From contig JAGASK010000039.1 of the NCBI GenBank assembly GCA_017621815.1, positions 124,001 to 188,000 of the forward strand: a stretch of 64,000 bases of DNA. Reading direction: 5' to 3'. A model generated the notes under the pieces. The model did no database searches and was not told the origin of the DNA. It saw nothing but the letters and a program-made list of their open reading frames with translations. The translations under genes and the position numbers were made by a program. Below, piece by piece: positions 42,194 through 51,111 of this stretch (positions within the stretch are counted from its first letter, which is position 1; each line of letters begins with the position of its first letter). The DNA is from Lachnospiraceae bacterium (GTDB taxonomy: Bacteria > Bacillota > Clostridia > Lachnospirales > Lachnospiraceae).

Positions 42194-43363
42194 TTACTTC
42201 CAAAATTTCTTTTTCTTAGTATCCTTACTGTCCGCAGCTTTATCCGGCTGTACATTCTTAGCCGCATTCAGGCTGTCACCCGTAACAGCATCAAACTGTT
42301 TAAGCAATTCCTTAGCTTCATGGGAAAGCTTATCAGGCGTCTGCACTACAAGCGTCACATAATGGTCACCGCGCGCTTCCTTATTCCTGAGTGAAGGTAC
42401 ACCCTTGCCTTTTAACCTTACCTTGGTATCCGTTTGAGTTCCGGCCTTAACTTCATATATAACCTTGCCGTCCACAGTGTCCACCACTACATCTCCGCCA
42501 AGTGCCGCCACGGCAAAGGAAACGGGTACTGTAGAATATATATCATAGTCCTGTCTCTGGAAAATAGGATGACGTCCCACAATAACCTCAACCAGCAAGT
42601 CTCCTCTCGGCCCGCCGTTTAAACCGGGTTCGCCCTTGTCTCTGATACGAACGCTCTGCCCGTTATCAATACCCGCCGGAATAGATACCTGTATTTTCTT
42701 ACGGCTTGCGATATAACCGGAGCCATGACAATCAGCACATTTTTCTTTAATAACCTTACCGGTTCCGTTACATTCAGGACAAGTCTGCACATTTCGCACT
42801 GTTCCGAAAAATGACTGCTGCGTGAATACTACCTGCCCCTTACCGCCGCACTTAGAGCAGGTTTCCGGGCTGGTTCCCGGTTTTGCCCCACTGCCGTGAC
42901 AGGTTTTACATTCATCCTTCAATGTCAGTTCAATCTCTTTATCAACGCCGAATACAGCCTCCTCAAAGGTAATGCGCACACTGGTACGGATATTTGCCCC
43001 CTTCATCGGGCCGCTGCTGTTTCTTCCTCTCCTTCCGCCGCCAAAGAAATCGCCGAAAATATCGCCGAAAATATCACTGAAATCTGCGCTGTTAAAATCG
43101 AAACCGCCAAAGCCGCCGCCACCGGCGCCGCCTTCAAATGCTGCATGACCAAACTGGTCATACTGCTTTCTTTTTTCGGGATCACTTAAAATTGCATAAG
43201 CTTCAGACGCCTCCTTAAACTTTTTCTCTGCTTCAGCATCTCCCGGATTCATATCAGGATGGTATTTTTTGGCCAGTACCCTGTATGCCTTTTTAATTGC
43301 GGCATCGTCCGCAGTTTTATCCACTCCAAGGACTTCATAATAGTCGCGTTTTTGTTCTGCCAT
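42194..43363 (-). CDS. dnaJ: Chaperone protein DnaJ
   Basis: Hsp40 co-chaperone of 389 residues that stimulates DnaK ATPase. J domain (about 5-70) with HPD in [11 protein letters not shown], Gly/Phe-rich region (about 75-120), zinc domain with four CxxCxGxG repeats ([32 protein letters not shown]), then the C-terminal substrate-binding domains. Start ATG 43361-43363 with GGAGGA; ten upstream in-frame codons are not DnaJ-like. Last gene of the heat-shock operon. Confidence 0.97.
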   Translation of the reverse strand: MAEQKRDYYEVLGVDKTADDAAIKKAYRVLAKKYHPDMNPGDAEAEKKFKEASEAYAILSDPEKRKQYDQFGHAAFEGGAGGGGFGGFDFNSADFSDIFGDIFGDFFGGGRRGRNSSGPMKGANIRTSVRITFEEAVFGVDKEIELTLKDECKTCHGSGAKPGTSPETCSKCGGKGQVVFTQQSFFGTVRNVQTCPECNGTGKVIKEKCADCHGSGYIASRKKIQVSIPAGIDNGQSVRIRDKGEPGLNGGPRGDLLVEVIVGRHPIFQRQDYDIYSTVPVSFAVAALGGDVVVDTVDGKVIYEVKAGTQTDTKVRLKGKGVPSLRNKEARGDHYVTLVVQTPDKLSHEAKELLKQFDAVTGDSLNAAKNVQPDKAADSKDTKKKKFWK

Positions 43364-43394
43364 TAGACTATCCTCCATGTTACATACATACAAA

Positions 43395-43472
43395 GAAGAA
43401 TGGCTTTTGCCATTCTTCCCGAGAAAGCATCAGTTCTTCGAAGGCGGCATACTCTGCCGCCCCGGAAGAACT
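43395..43472 (-). other. Two tandem stem-loops between dnaK and dnaJ
   Basis: First on the minus strand: AGTTCTTC (43472-43465 with 43439-43432) around GGCGGCA/TGCCGCC (43461-43455 with 43449-43443), no T-run. Second: GAAGAATGGC-AAAA-GCCATTCTTC (43418-43395), followed only by TTTG. They probably set the dnaK:dnaJ ratio by partial termination or mRNA processing. Confidence 0.6.
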
Positions 43473-43490
43473 CTTTCCCGCTTTTCTATT

Positions 43491-45371
43491 TTATACTTCT
43501 CTGTAGTCTCCGTCAACTACATCATCTGCGGGACCTGCATCTGCTCCCATATCAGGACCTGCCTGACCGCCCATACCGCTCATATCAGGACCTGCGCCGC
43601 CGGCCTGCTGCATGTTCTCATACATCTTTGTGAAAAGTGCCTGAGCGCTGTTTGTCAGCTTTTCTTTCGCAGCTTTTAATTCATCAATATCGCTGTCAGA
43701 CATTTCCTGATCTTTTGTTCTGTCAAGAATTGCCTTAACGGCTGCTACATCTGCTTCTACTGTAGATTTGGCAGAAGCATCAATCTTATCGCCTACTTCA
43801 TTTAAAGCTTTTTCTGTCTGGAATACGAAGGAGTCAGCTTCATTTCTTACATCGATTGCTTCCTTTCTCTTCTTATCCTGTGCTTCAAATTCAGCTGCTT
43901 CCTTTACTGCCTTATCAATTTCTTCGTCAGACATATTAGAGCCTGCTGTAATTGTAATGTGCTGTTCTTTTCCTGTTCCCAAATCCTTTGCGGAAACATT
44001 TACAATACCGTTGGCATCAATATCAAAGGTAACTTCAATCTGAGGTACACCGCGCATTGCCGGAGGAATACCATCCAGTCTGAATTGGCCTAAGGATTTA
44101 TTGTCTCTCGCAAACTGTCTTTCACCCTGTACTACGTTAATATCTACAGCTGTCTGATTATCTGCTGCTGTGGAGAAAATCTGGCTCTTCTTAGTAGGGA
44201 TTGTTGTATTTCTTTCAATCAGTCTGGTTGCAATGCCGCCCATTGTTTCAATAGACAATGACAAAGGTGTAACATCCAGAAGAAGGATTTCACCTGCACC
44301 GGCATCGCCTGCCAGCTTACCGCCCTGAATAGAAGCACCAAGCGCTACGCATTCATCAGGGTTAAGGCTCTTGCTGGGTTCCTTACCTGTTAACTGTCTA
44401 ACCTTATCCTGTACAGCGGGAATACGTGTAGAACCGCCTACAAGAAGCACCTGACCCAAATCTGCATTGGTAAGGCCTGCATCCTTCATTGCATTCTGTA
44501 CAGGTATAGCAGTTTTTTCTACAAGGTCATGTGTTAATTCATCAAATTTTGCTCTTGAAAGAGTCATATCAAAGTGAAGAGGACCGCTTGCATTCATGCT
44601 GATGAAAGGAAGGTTGATATTAGTGGTTGTTGCACTGGAGAGCTCCTTCTTTGCTTTTTCAGCAGCTTCCTTTAATCTCTGAAGAGCCATCTTATCCTGA
44701 GATAAGTCAATGCCGTTTGCATTCTTAAATTCACTTACCATCCAGTCAATCAGCTTCTGGTCAAAATCGTCACCGCCAAGCCGTGTATCTCCGTTAGTTG
44801 ACAATACTTCAATGACACCGTCGCCGATTTCAATAATAGAAACATCGAAAGTACCGCCGCCTAAGTCGTATACCATGATTTTCTGTTCTTTTTCATTATC
44901 AAGACCATAAGCAAGGGCTGCTGCCGTAGGCTCGTTAATAATACGCTTTACATCAAGTCCTGCAATCTTACCTGCATCTTTGGTCGCCTGACGCTGTGCA
45001 TCATTGAAATATGCAGGAACTGTAATAACTGCTTCTGTTACCTTTTCACCAAGATAGCTTTCCGCATCTGCTTTTAACTTCTGCAGAATCATAGCGGAAA
45101 TCTGCTGAGGTGAATATTTCTTTCCGTCAATGGTACGTCCTCTGTCTGTACCCATATCTCTCTTAATGGATGCAATTGTCTTTTCTGCATTGGTTACTGC
45201 CTGACGCTTTGCAGGTTCACCGATTAATCTTTCTCCTGTTTTAGTAAATGCTACAACAGAGGGTGTTGTTCTTGCACCTTCTGTATTTGCGATAACTGTG
45301 GGTTTACCGCCTTCCATAACTGCAACGCAGCTGTTTGTTGTACCTAAGTCGATACCGATTATTTTACTCAT
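43491..45371 (-). CDS. dnaK: Chaperone protein DnaK (Hsp70)
   Basis: Hsp70 of 626 residues. ATPase domain (about 1-380): [27 protein letters not shown] and [14 protein letters not shown]; substrate-binding domain (about 385-500) with [17 protein letters not shown]; helical lid; tail rich in Gly/Ala/Met/Pro ending in [10 protein letters not shown], near the canonical EEVKDDK-type end. RBS GGAGGA. Third gene of the CIRCE-controlled operon. Confidence 0.98.
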   Translation of the reverse strand: MSKIIGIDLGTTNSCVAVMEGGKPTVIANTEGARTTPSVVAFTKTGERLIGEPAKRQAVTNAEKTIASIKRDMGTDRGRTIDGKKYSPQQISAMILQKLKADAESYLGEKVTEAVITVPAYFNDAQRQATKDAGKIAGLDVKRIINEPTAAALAYGLDNEKEQKIMVYDLGGGTFDVSIIEIGDGVIEVLSTNGDTRLGGDDFDQKLIDWMVSEFKNANGIDLSQDKMALQRLKEAAEKAKKELSSATTTNINLPFISMNASGPLHFDMTLSRAKFDELTHDLVEKTAIPVQNAMKDAGLTNADLGQVLLVGGSTRIPAVQDKVRQLTGKEPSKSLNPDECVALGASIQGGKLAGDAGAGEILLLDVTPLSLSIETMGGIATRLIERNTTIPTKKSQIFSTAADNQTAVDINVVQGERQFARDNKSLGQFRLDGIPPAMRGVPQIEVTFDIDANGIVNVSAKDLGTGKEQHITITAGSNMSDEEIDKAVKEAAEFEAQDKKRKEAIDVRNEADSFVFQTEKALNEVGDKIDASAKSTVEADVAAVKAILDRTKDQEMSDSDIDELKAAKEKLTNSAQALFTKMYENMQQAGGAGPDMSGMGGQAGPDMGADAGPADDVVDGDYREV

Positions 45372-45447
45372 GATTGTCTCCTCCTACATCATTGAATTTA
45401 TTTATGTTTCAAAAAAACTTATTGCCTGTAAATCTGTGTCTGCTTCT

Positions 45448-46119
45448 CTAGCTTACAACAGCCACCATGCTGTGCCTTACTACACTGTCCCTGTAAGTGT
45501 AACCCTTCTGCAGCTCCTGGGCTACTACACCGGATTCATACTCATCACTTTCCACCTGCATTACTGCATTGTGCAGCTCCGGATTAAATTCCTCTCCGAC
45601 AGCGGGAATAGGTTTTACTTCCATCTTCTCAAGCTCTGAAATAAGCTGCTTATATATCATTTCCATTCCTTCTGCAAAAGGCTTTCCCTTTTCATCCTCA
45701 GGTATGGCAGCCAGACCTCTTTCAAAATTATCCACTACAGGAAGTATCTTTTCAATAACACTTTTGGCTCCTGTTTCAAACATAGCAGTCTTTTCTTTAT
45801 CAGTACGTTTACGGAAATTATCGAATTCAGCCATCTGCCGTTTTACTCTGTCTTCAAGCTCCTCAATTTTTTCTTTCATGGCATCCTGCTTTTTGTCTGT
45901 CTTCTGTTTTTTCTTGAAAAGCTTTTTATCTGCTTTGTCATCCTGTTCTTCTTCGGATTTTTCTTCTGATTCCTCTTCAGATTCTTCATCCGAAAAATCT
46001 GTCTCCTCTTCTCCTGCGATAGGCTCCGGAGACTCCTCAGTTTTTTCTGTCACTTCTTCATTTTCCGTACTTTCTATAGTTATATCTTCCTGTAAATCTT
46101 CATTTCTCGTATCTTCCAT
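45448..46119 (-). CDS. grpE: Nucleotide exchange factor GrpE
   Basis: GrpE of 223 residues. A very acidic Glu/Ser-rich N-terminus (about 1-70) precedes the long coiled coil (KEKIEELEDRVKRQMAEFDNFRKRTDKEK) and the beta domain ending in VVAQELQKGYTYRDSVVRHSMVAV, which is family-diagnostic. It releases ADP from DnaK. Twenty-two bases after hrcA. Confidence 0.97.
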   Translation of the reverse strand: MEDTRNEDLQEDITIESTENEEVTEKTEESPEPIAGEEETDFSDEESEEESEEKSEEEQDDKADKKLFKKKQKTDKKQDAMKEKIEELEDRVKRQMAEFDNFRKRTDKEKTAMFETGAKSVIEKILPVVDNFERGLAAIPEDEKGKPFAEGMEMIYKQLISELEKMEVKPIPAVGEEFNPELHNAVMQVESDEYESGVVAQELQKGYTYRDSVVRHSMVAVVS

Positions 46120-46141
46120 TTGTTCTCATTCCTTTCCTTTG

Positions 46142-47170
46142 TTATTTCTTTTTATATAAATCATCCAGCTGATGCGTAATAGTCTTTAAAGTACCGATTA
46201 CCTTATCATAATCCATCCGCTTGGGACCTATGATACCAATGGTTCCCCGCATGCCCTCGCCCAGCTCATAAGTAGCGGTTACCACACTGCAGTCCTTCAT
46301 GGTCTGAATCGGAGTTTCATTTCCGATATAAACCTGAATTCCTGTATTGGATTCATCGGAAAGAGTATCCTGCACCAGTTCCGTAAGCATCTGCTTTTCT
46401 TCAAAGGTATTAATAATTTCACTTGCCTTCTGCTGGTCGGCCAGTTCCGGATATCTGAAAATATTATTGGCACCGCTTGTATAAATCTCTAAATCTTCAT
46501 CTGCTTTTATGCCCTCAGCTATGGCATCTATCACATCGCTTACAATCGCGCTGTGAATTCCGGCCTGCTGCTTCATTGCCGATATGGTGCCTAAATTTAT
46601 TTCCTCCAGTGCCAGTCCGTTTAAATGCGTATTCAGCAGTATATTCAACTTTAAAATCGTTTCATCATTTAATTCCTCTGCCACCTGAAGGATATTGTTC
46701 TTAATTACATTTCCTTCCATTACAATTACAGCAAGCAGTTGATTTACATCCACTCTGGAAAGCTGAATAAACTTTAACTTATTTCTGTGAACTGCAGGAG
46801 CGGATACCATAGTTGCATAATTTGTATTTACTGCCAGAAGCTTTGCAACCTGCTTTAAGAGATTATCCATTTTATCCTCTTTTTCAAGCATCATTTCCTT
46901 CAGTTCTTCCAGTTCCTTATCCTTTTCCTCCATCATGGTATCCACATATAACCGATACCCTTTATCGGAAGGGATTCGCCCTGCGGAAGTATGCGGCTGT
47001 AAAATATACCCCATTTCCTCCAAATCTGCCATTTCATTCCGAATGGTTGCTGAACTTAAATTCAAATCCGTATACTTGGAAATAGTACGGCTTCCTACCG
47101 GTTCTCCTGTTTCAAGATAATTACGGATAATGGCCTGCATGATTTTAATTTTTCTTTCATCTAACTGCAT
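46142..47170 (-). CDS. hrcA: Heat-inducible transcription repressor HrcA
   Basis: Repressor of 342 residues that binds CIRCE. Winged helix at the N-terminus (LDERKIKIMQAIIRNYLETGEPVGSRTISK, LSSATIRNEMADLEEMGYI, PHTSAGRIPSDKGYRLYVD) and GAF-like C-terminal domain ending in GPKRMDYDKVIGTLK. I chose the ATG at 47170 (MQLDERK), nine bases after AAAGGG; another ATG at 47179 directly abuts that RBS. A perfect CIRCE element lies 46 bases upstream of the start, so the operon is autoregulated. Confidence 0.96.
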   Translation of the reverse strand: MQLDERKIKIMQAIIRNYLETGEPVGSRTISKYTDLNLSSATIRNEMADLEEMGYILQPHTSAGRIPSDKGYRLYVDTMMEEKDKELEELKEMMLEKEDKMDNLLKQVAKLLAVNTNYATMVSAPAVHRNKLKFIQLSRVDVNQLLAVIVMEGNVIKNNILQVAEELNDETILKLNILLNTHLNGLALEEINLGTISAMKQQAGIHSAIVSDVIDAIAEGIKADEDLEIYTSGANNIFRYPELADQQKASEIINTFEEKQMLTELVQDTLSDESNTGIQVYIGNETPIQTMKDCSVVTATYELGEGMRGTIGIIGPKRMDYDKVIGTLKTITHQLDDLYKKK

Positions 47171-47215
47171 CTCCACCATCCCTTTCCATATCTTCTATAA
47201 GAAAACTTTTCTTTG

Positions 47216-47242
47216 TTAGCACTCAACTCATTAGAGTGCTAA
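47216..47242. promoter_or_regulatory. CIRCE element
   Basis: TTAGCACTC (47216-47224), nine-base spacer, GAGTGCTAA (47234-47242): the perfect HrcA operator, between the hrcA promoter and the hrcA start codon. Confidence 0.97.
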
Positions 47243-47256
47243 CACCTTCTTAACAT

Positions 47257-47285
47257 AAAATATCACTTACCCTATTTATTGTCAA
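47257..47285 (-). promoter_or_regulatory. Promoter of the hrcA operon
   Basis: Minus-strand TTGACA (47285-47280), 17-base spacer, TATTTT (47262-47257). The predicted start lies close to the CIRCE element. Confidence 0.7.
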
Positions 47286-47359
47286 CACATATGGATAAAA
47301 ATAATTATTAAAAAATTATAAATAATAGAAATACGCTTTACAGGCAGTCTTACTGAATG

Positions 47360-47390
47360 AAAAAAACAGACTCTGCCAAAACAGAGTCTG
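47360..47390 (-). terminator. Terminator of the DUF6465 gene
   Basis: CAGACTCTG (47367-47375) / CAGAGTCTG (47382-47390), six-base loop, followed on the minus strand by a run of seven T (47366-47360). Confidence 0.85.
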
Positions 47391-47436
47391 CTCTTCCGCT
47401 TTCATATCCTTCAATTTAATAATTCATTGTTTCCTA

Positions 47437-47874
47437 TTAAATAAAGAAGCTTCCCGTAATATTTCCGTTAATTACATAGTATGTAGTATTCTCTTCAGGC
47501 TTAACATATAATTCAACGGATTTGAAATCCTCTTCCTTACCGTTTAAGTCGTATTTCCAAACATCCTTGCAAATCTTTAACAGGTCTTCGGAAGTATAAG
47601 ACTTACCGCTGAACTGGAAATGAACTGCTTCCTTAACAGTTTCCTTCTTTGCAGCTGTTGCTTTCTTAACAGGCGCTTTCTTTTCTGCTGCGGCTGCCTT
47701 GGCAGGTGCCTTTTTAGCTGCTGCTTTCTTGGGAGCTGCCTTCTTTGTTTCTGCCTTAGGTGCTTCCTTAACTTCTGCCTTAACCTCTGCTGCTTTTACT
47801 TCAACCTTCTTTTCTTCTTCCTTAGCAGGTGCTGCTTTAGCAACAACCTTAGCTGCTTTTTTAACTTCTGCCAT
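47437..47874 (-). CDS. DUF6465 protein with histone-H1-like N-terminus
   Basis: Protein of 145 residues. The first about 85 are almost only Ala, Lys, Glu, Pro and Val, with PKKAAAKKAPAK-type repeats as in eukaryotic H1 tails and bacterial Hc1/AlgP proteins. The last about 60 (VHFQFSGKSYTSEDLLKICKDVW... YYVINGNITGSFFI) form the DUF6465 fold typical of Lachnospiraceae. Start: ATG at 47872-47874 with AAAGGAG; another ATG six codons earlier is inside the RBS region. A near-consensus promoter and strong terminator make it monocistronic and probably highly expressed. Nucleoid binding is suggested by composition only. Confidence 0.85.
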   Translation of the reverse strand: MAEVKKAAKVVAKAAPAKEEEKKVEVKAAEVKAEVKEAPKAETKKAAPKKAAAKKAPAKAAAAEKKAPVKKATAAKKETVKEAVHFQFSGKSYTSEDLLKICKDVWKYDLNGKEEDFKSVELYVKPEENTTYYVINGNITGSFFI

Positions 47875-47955
47875 ATCAATGACTCCTTTCATACATGTTC
47901 ATAATGAACAGGTAACTAAACTCTACTCCTCAAAAGTCCTTATTTCTTGGGAAAC

Positions 47956-47984
47956 AGTGTACTCCATATTTTAAAGATTGTCAA
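47956..47984 (-). promoter_or_regulatory. Promoter of the DUF6465 gene
   Basis: Minus-strand TTGACA (47984-47979), 17-base spacer, TACACT (47961-47956), about 80 bases upstream of the start codon. Confidence 0.7.
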
Positions 47985-48015
47985 CTTTTTATTTGATTTT
48001 GAGTTTTTTAGGTTA

Positions 48016-48867
48016 TTAGCTTAATACCAGAAAATAAAACAATACAACTGCCCCAAGCACAATACGATACCATCCGAATACCTTAAAATCATGCTTCTTG
48101 ATATATCCCATCAGGAACTTAATTACAATAACCGAAACCACAAATGCCGTAACCATACCTGTAACAAGTATCATCAGCTCACTGCCCGAAAAAGAAAATC
48201 CGAATTTTACTATTTTAAGAAGGCTGGCTCCCAGCATTACGGGAATCGCAAGAAAGAAGGTAAATTCCGCTGCCACGGTTCTGGAAACTCCAATTAAAAG
48301 CGCACCTAAAATAGTAGCTCCGGAGCGTGAGGTTCCGGGAAAAATTGCTGCAATCAGCTGAAAAACACCGATAATAAGCGCAGTTTGATAAGTGATTTCA
48401 GGCAAAGAATTAATTTTTGCCTTTGTTCCCTTATTTTTATTTTCAATAATTATAAACCCCACACCAAAAACAATAAGCGCAACAGCAACACACACACCAT
48501 TGTAGAACAGGCTTTCAAAGAATTCGTCAAAGAGCAGTCCGATAACTGCCGCAGGTACGCAGGCAACAATTATTTTAAACCACATCTGCCAGATATCTTT
48601 TTTACAATAGGATAGAAGTCCGGTTTTTGCCACAGGATACCGGTTGCTCTTTTTCCCGAAGGGCCAAATCTGATTCCAGAAAAGAACTACTACTGCCAGA
48701 ATCGCCCCCAGCTGAATTACTACCAGAAACATTTCCCAAAACTCCGGTGTTACATCAAGCTTTACAAATTCGTCCAAAAGTATCATATGCCCGGTGCTGC
48801 TGATGGGAAGCCATTCCGTAATACCTTCCACAATACCAAACAGTACTGCCTTCAAAAACTCCAACAT
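48016..48867 (-). CDS. uppP: Undecaprenyl-diphosphatase
   Basis: Membrane phosphatase of 283 residues (BacA/UppP) that regenerates undecaprenyl phosphate for cell-wall synthesis. The two active-site motifs are present: GIVEGITEWLPISSTGHM near the N-terminus and PGTSRSGATILGALLIGVSR at about 180. Eight or so membrane helices. RBS GGAGGA lies in the end of the patatin gene, four bases away; both are likely co-transcribed. Overexpression of the family gives bacitracin tolerance, but here it is simply the housekeeping enzyme. Confidence 0.96.
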   Translation of the reverse strand: MLEFLKAVLFGIVEGITEWLPISSTGHMILLDEFVKLDVTPEFWEMFLVVIQLGAILAVVVLFWNQIWPFGKKSNRYPVAKTGLLSYCKKDIWQMWFKIIVACVPAAVIGLLFDEFFESLFYNGVCVAVALIVFGVGFIIIENKNKGTKAKINSLPEITYQTALIIGVFQLIAAIFPGTSRSGATILGALLIGVSRTVAAEFTFFLAIPVMLGASLLKIVKFGFSFSGSELMILVTGMVTAFVVSVIVIKFLMGYIKKHDFKVFGWYRIVLGAVVLFYFLVLS

Positions 48868-48871
48868 CTTT

Positions 48872-49726
48872 CTAATCCTCCAAAAATTTTATTAAGTCCT
48901 CATAACATTCCCCGGCCTGCACATATCCTTCCTCATAAAGCGCCCTGAGTTTATTTACATCTTTCTCAATTCTTCCCACATTACTTTTTATCCTGGGCTG
49001 AATCAGAAAGACAGTGCCTCTTTTTACCTCATCCGCTATAAAATCAAGAGTTTCGTTATAAGAAGTGTGCCTGTTTTTCATAAGTGTATACACCTCAGGA
49101 TATTTTCTATAACGAAGCTTTATAAGCCGTGTCATGGATGAGGGCTGCCTGCGGTATCCGACTTCCTTCGTCATTACCACCACATTTTTGACATTGCCGT
49201 CTTTCATGGATTTCCTTAGGGGAATTGCATCGGACATTCCTCCATCCAAATACAGCTTATCCTTATATTTTACATTCCGGGATACAAGGGGAAGAGAAGC
49301 TGACGCACGAATCGCATCAATATCATTCTTCATATCTTTTATAGGAATATATTCGGGATATCCTGTTTCTATGTTAGTGACAACGCTGTAAAAAGCACCC
49401 TGATATTTATTATAAGTTTCGTAATCATAAGGATAAAGCTCATCCGGTATCCTGTGATAACACATATCTGCTCCGAATAAGTCACCCGTTTTCAGCAGAC
49501 TGTACACGCTGCAGTAATTTTTATCATCCAGATAATCCACATTAACGTGATATGCCCTGCCCCTTTGCTTTGACAAAAAGCTGCACAGACAGCAGGCACC
49601 TGCAGAAACACCGTAGCAGGAAGAAAATTCTATGCCTTTATCAAGGAAGAAATCAAGCACACCTGCAGTATATACCCCTTTCATGCCGCCGCCCTCCAAA
49701 ACAAGACCGGCCTGATACATAATCAT
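48872..49726 (-). CDS. Patatin-like phospholipase (RssA/YjjU-like)
   Basis: Serine lipid acyl hydrolase of 284 residues. Oxyanion loop LEGGGMKGVYTAG, nucleophile elbow GVSAGA and catalytic Asp in LDGGMSDAIPL (DGG) complete the Ser-Asp dyad. No signal peptide. The start is ambiguous among GTG 49729, ATG 49726 and ATG 49720; ATG 49726 sits five bases after GGAAAG. Substrate is unknown. Lies between an aminotransferase and uppP. Confidence 0.9.
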   Translation of the reverse strand: MIMYQAGLVLEGGGMKGVYTAGVLDFFLDKGIEFSSCYGVSAGACCLCSFLSKQRGRAYHVNVDYLDDKNYCSVYSLLKTGDLFGADMCYHRIPDELYPYDYETYNKYQGAFYSVVTNIETGYPEYIPIKDMKNDIDAIRASASLPLVSRNVKYKDKLYLDGGMSDAIPLRKSMKDGNVKNVVVMTKEVGYRRQPSSMTRLIKLRYRKYPEVYTLMKNRHTSYNETLDFIADEVKRGTVFLIQPRIKSNVGRIEKDVNKLRALYEEGYVQAGECYEDLIKFLED

Positions 49727-49768
49727 CACTTCTTTCCAATTCTAATAGCAGCAAATTTATAAGCTCAT

Positions 49769-50953
49769 TTAATAATTCTCTTTTACAAATCTTCTGAGCG
49801 CCTCCAAAGAGCGTTCCACCTTTTCCGTATCAATGCAGTATGCCATGCGGAAATATCCGGACACACCAAAACTGTCGGAAGGCACTAGTACCAAATCATA
49901 TTTCAAAGCCTTTTTACAAAAAGCAGCTGCGTCCTCTTCTAAGGCCTTGGGGAAAATATAAAAGGTTCCGCCGGGTTTCACACAGTCAAATCCAAGGGAG
50001 GTAAGCTCCTTATATAAAATATTCATATTAGTTTCATATACACTCATATCGGATGTTATATCAAGTACCTCTGCCACTGCCAGCTGAATGATAGAGGGAG
50101 GACAGTTATGCCCGATTCCCCTTGAAATCTGCCCGCACATAGCACTGATTAATTCTGCATCCGTACATTTCGGATTTGCTGCCACATAACCGATACGTTC
50201 ACCGGGCAGAGACAGTGATTTGGAATAGGAATAACAGGACAGGGTATTGTCATAAAACTTTGATACATAAGGTGCATCAACCCCGTCAAAAACAATTTCC
50301 CTGTAAGGTTCATCGGATATAATAAAAATATCATGTCCATATTCCTTCTGTTTTCTGCTTAAAAGCTCCGCAAGGGCTTTTAATGTTTCTGTATTGTATA
50401 CAGCGCCCGAAGGGTTATTGGGAGTATTGATTAAAAGAGCTGCTGTTTTTTCATTCAGCATTTCTTCCAGTTTTTCAAAATTTATCTGAAAATTCTCCGT
50501 ATTGGCAGGAACTACCTTTAAAACGGCTCCTGTCATATTAATATAAAGATTATATTCCGGGAAATAGGGCGCAAAAGTAAGCACTTCGTCCCCGGGCTTT
50601 GTCACACAGCGCACCGCATGAGCCACTGCTCCTGCCGCACCTGTCGTGGGAAAAATATGGTTCCCTGTATAATCCATTCCGAATCTTTTATTTAAAGATT
50701 CCGCAATTTTCTCTTTTACCGATGCTATGCCAAGGCTGGGACTATAGCCGTGAAGCTCCATGGAGCTTTTGTTTTTCAGCAAGTCAATCATCGTCTCCGT
50801 AAACTTTTCCGGTACCGGTACGGATGGATTTCCGAGACTGTAATCAAACACATTTTCATAACCGATTTCTTTTCCTCTGGCTGTGGCAAATTCAGACAGC
50901 TCCCTGATAACAGATTTTCCCTTTAACATTTCCTTATATTGTTCGTTAATCAT
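49769..50953 (-). CDS. PLP-dependent aminotransferase (aspartate aminotransferase-like)
   Basis: Fold-type I aminotransferase of 394 residues, different from the one at 35694. Motifs: YSLGNPSVPVPE, HGYSPSLG, FPTTGAAGAVAHAV, NTPNNPSGAVY, IISDEPYREIVFDG, PLP Lys in SYSKSLSLPGERIGY, and GYFRMAYC near the C-terminus. Belongs to a clostridial group annotated only as PLP-dependent aminotransferase; donor and acceptor not determined. Confidence 0.92.
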   Translation of the reverse strand: MINEQYKEMLKGKSVIRELSEFATARGKEIGYENVFDYSLGNPSVPVPEKFTETMIDLLKNKSSMELHGYSPSLGIASVKEKIAESLNKRFGMDYTGNHIFPTTGAAGAVAHAVRCVTKPGDEVLTFAPYFPEYNLYINMTGAVLKVVPANTENFQINFEKLEEMLNEKTAALLINTPNNPSGAVYNTETLKALAELLSRKQKEYGHDIFIISDEPYREIVFDGVDAPYVSKFYDNTLSCYSYSKSLSLPGERIGYVAANPKCTDAELISAMCGQISRGIGHNCPPSIIQLAVAEVLDITSDMSVYETNMNILYKELTSLGFDCVKPGGTFYIFPKALEEDAAAFCKKALKYDLVLVPSDSFGVSGYFRMAYCIDTEKVERSLEALRRFVKENY

Positions 50954-51042
50954 AGCTTTCCCTCTCTTAAAAATTCATTTGCAAATAAACAGCAAGATAT
51001 AAAAAATTCCCGAATGCATTTATTGCCTAACTCACGTTTTTA

Positions 51043-51051
51043 ATTGTAGCA
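51043..51051 (-). promoter_or_regulatory. Extended -10 promoter of aminotransferase-patatin-uppP
   Basis: Minus strand TGC-TACAAT (51051-51043), an extended -10 about 90 bases upstream of the ATG at 50953; no clear -35. Confidence 0.45.
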
Positions 51052-51056
51052 TAGAA

Positions 51057-51090
51057 AAATAGCTTTGAAAATACTGCTTCAAAGCTATTT
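51057..51090 (-). terminator. Terminator at the end of the mannan operon
   Basis: AAATAGCTTTGA (51057-51068) / TCAAAGCTATTT (51079-51090) with a ten-base loop; on the minus strand it is followed by TTC after TATTT. Lies just after the GH1-PMI gene. Confidence 0.8.
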
Positions 51091-51111
51091 CTTTTTTCTA
51101 CTACAATATAA

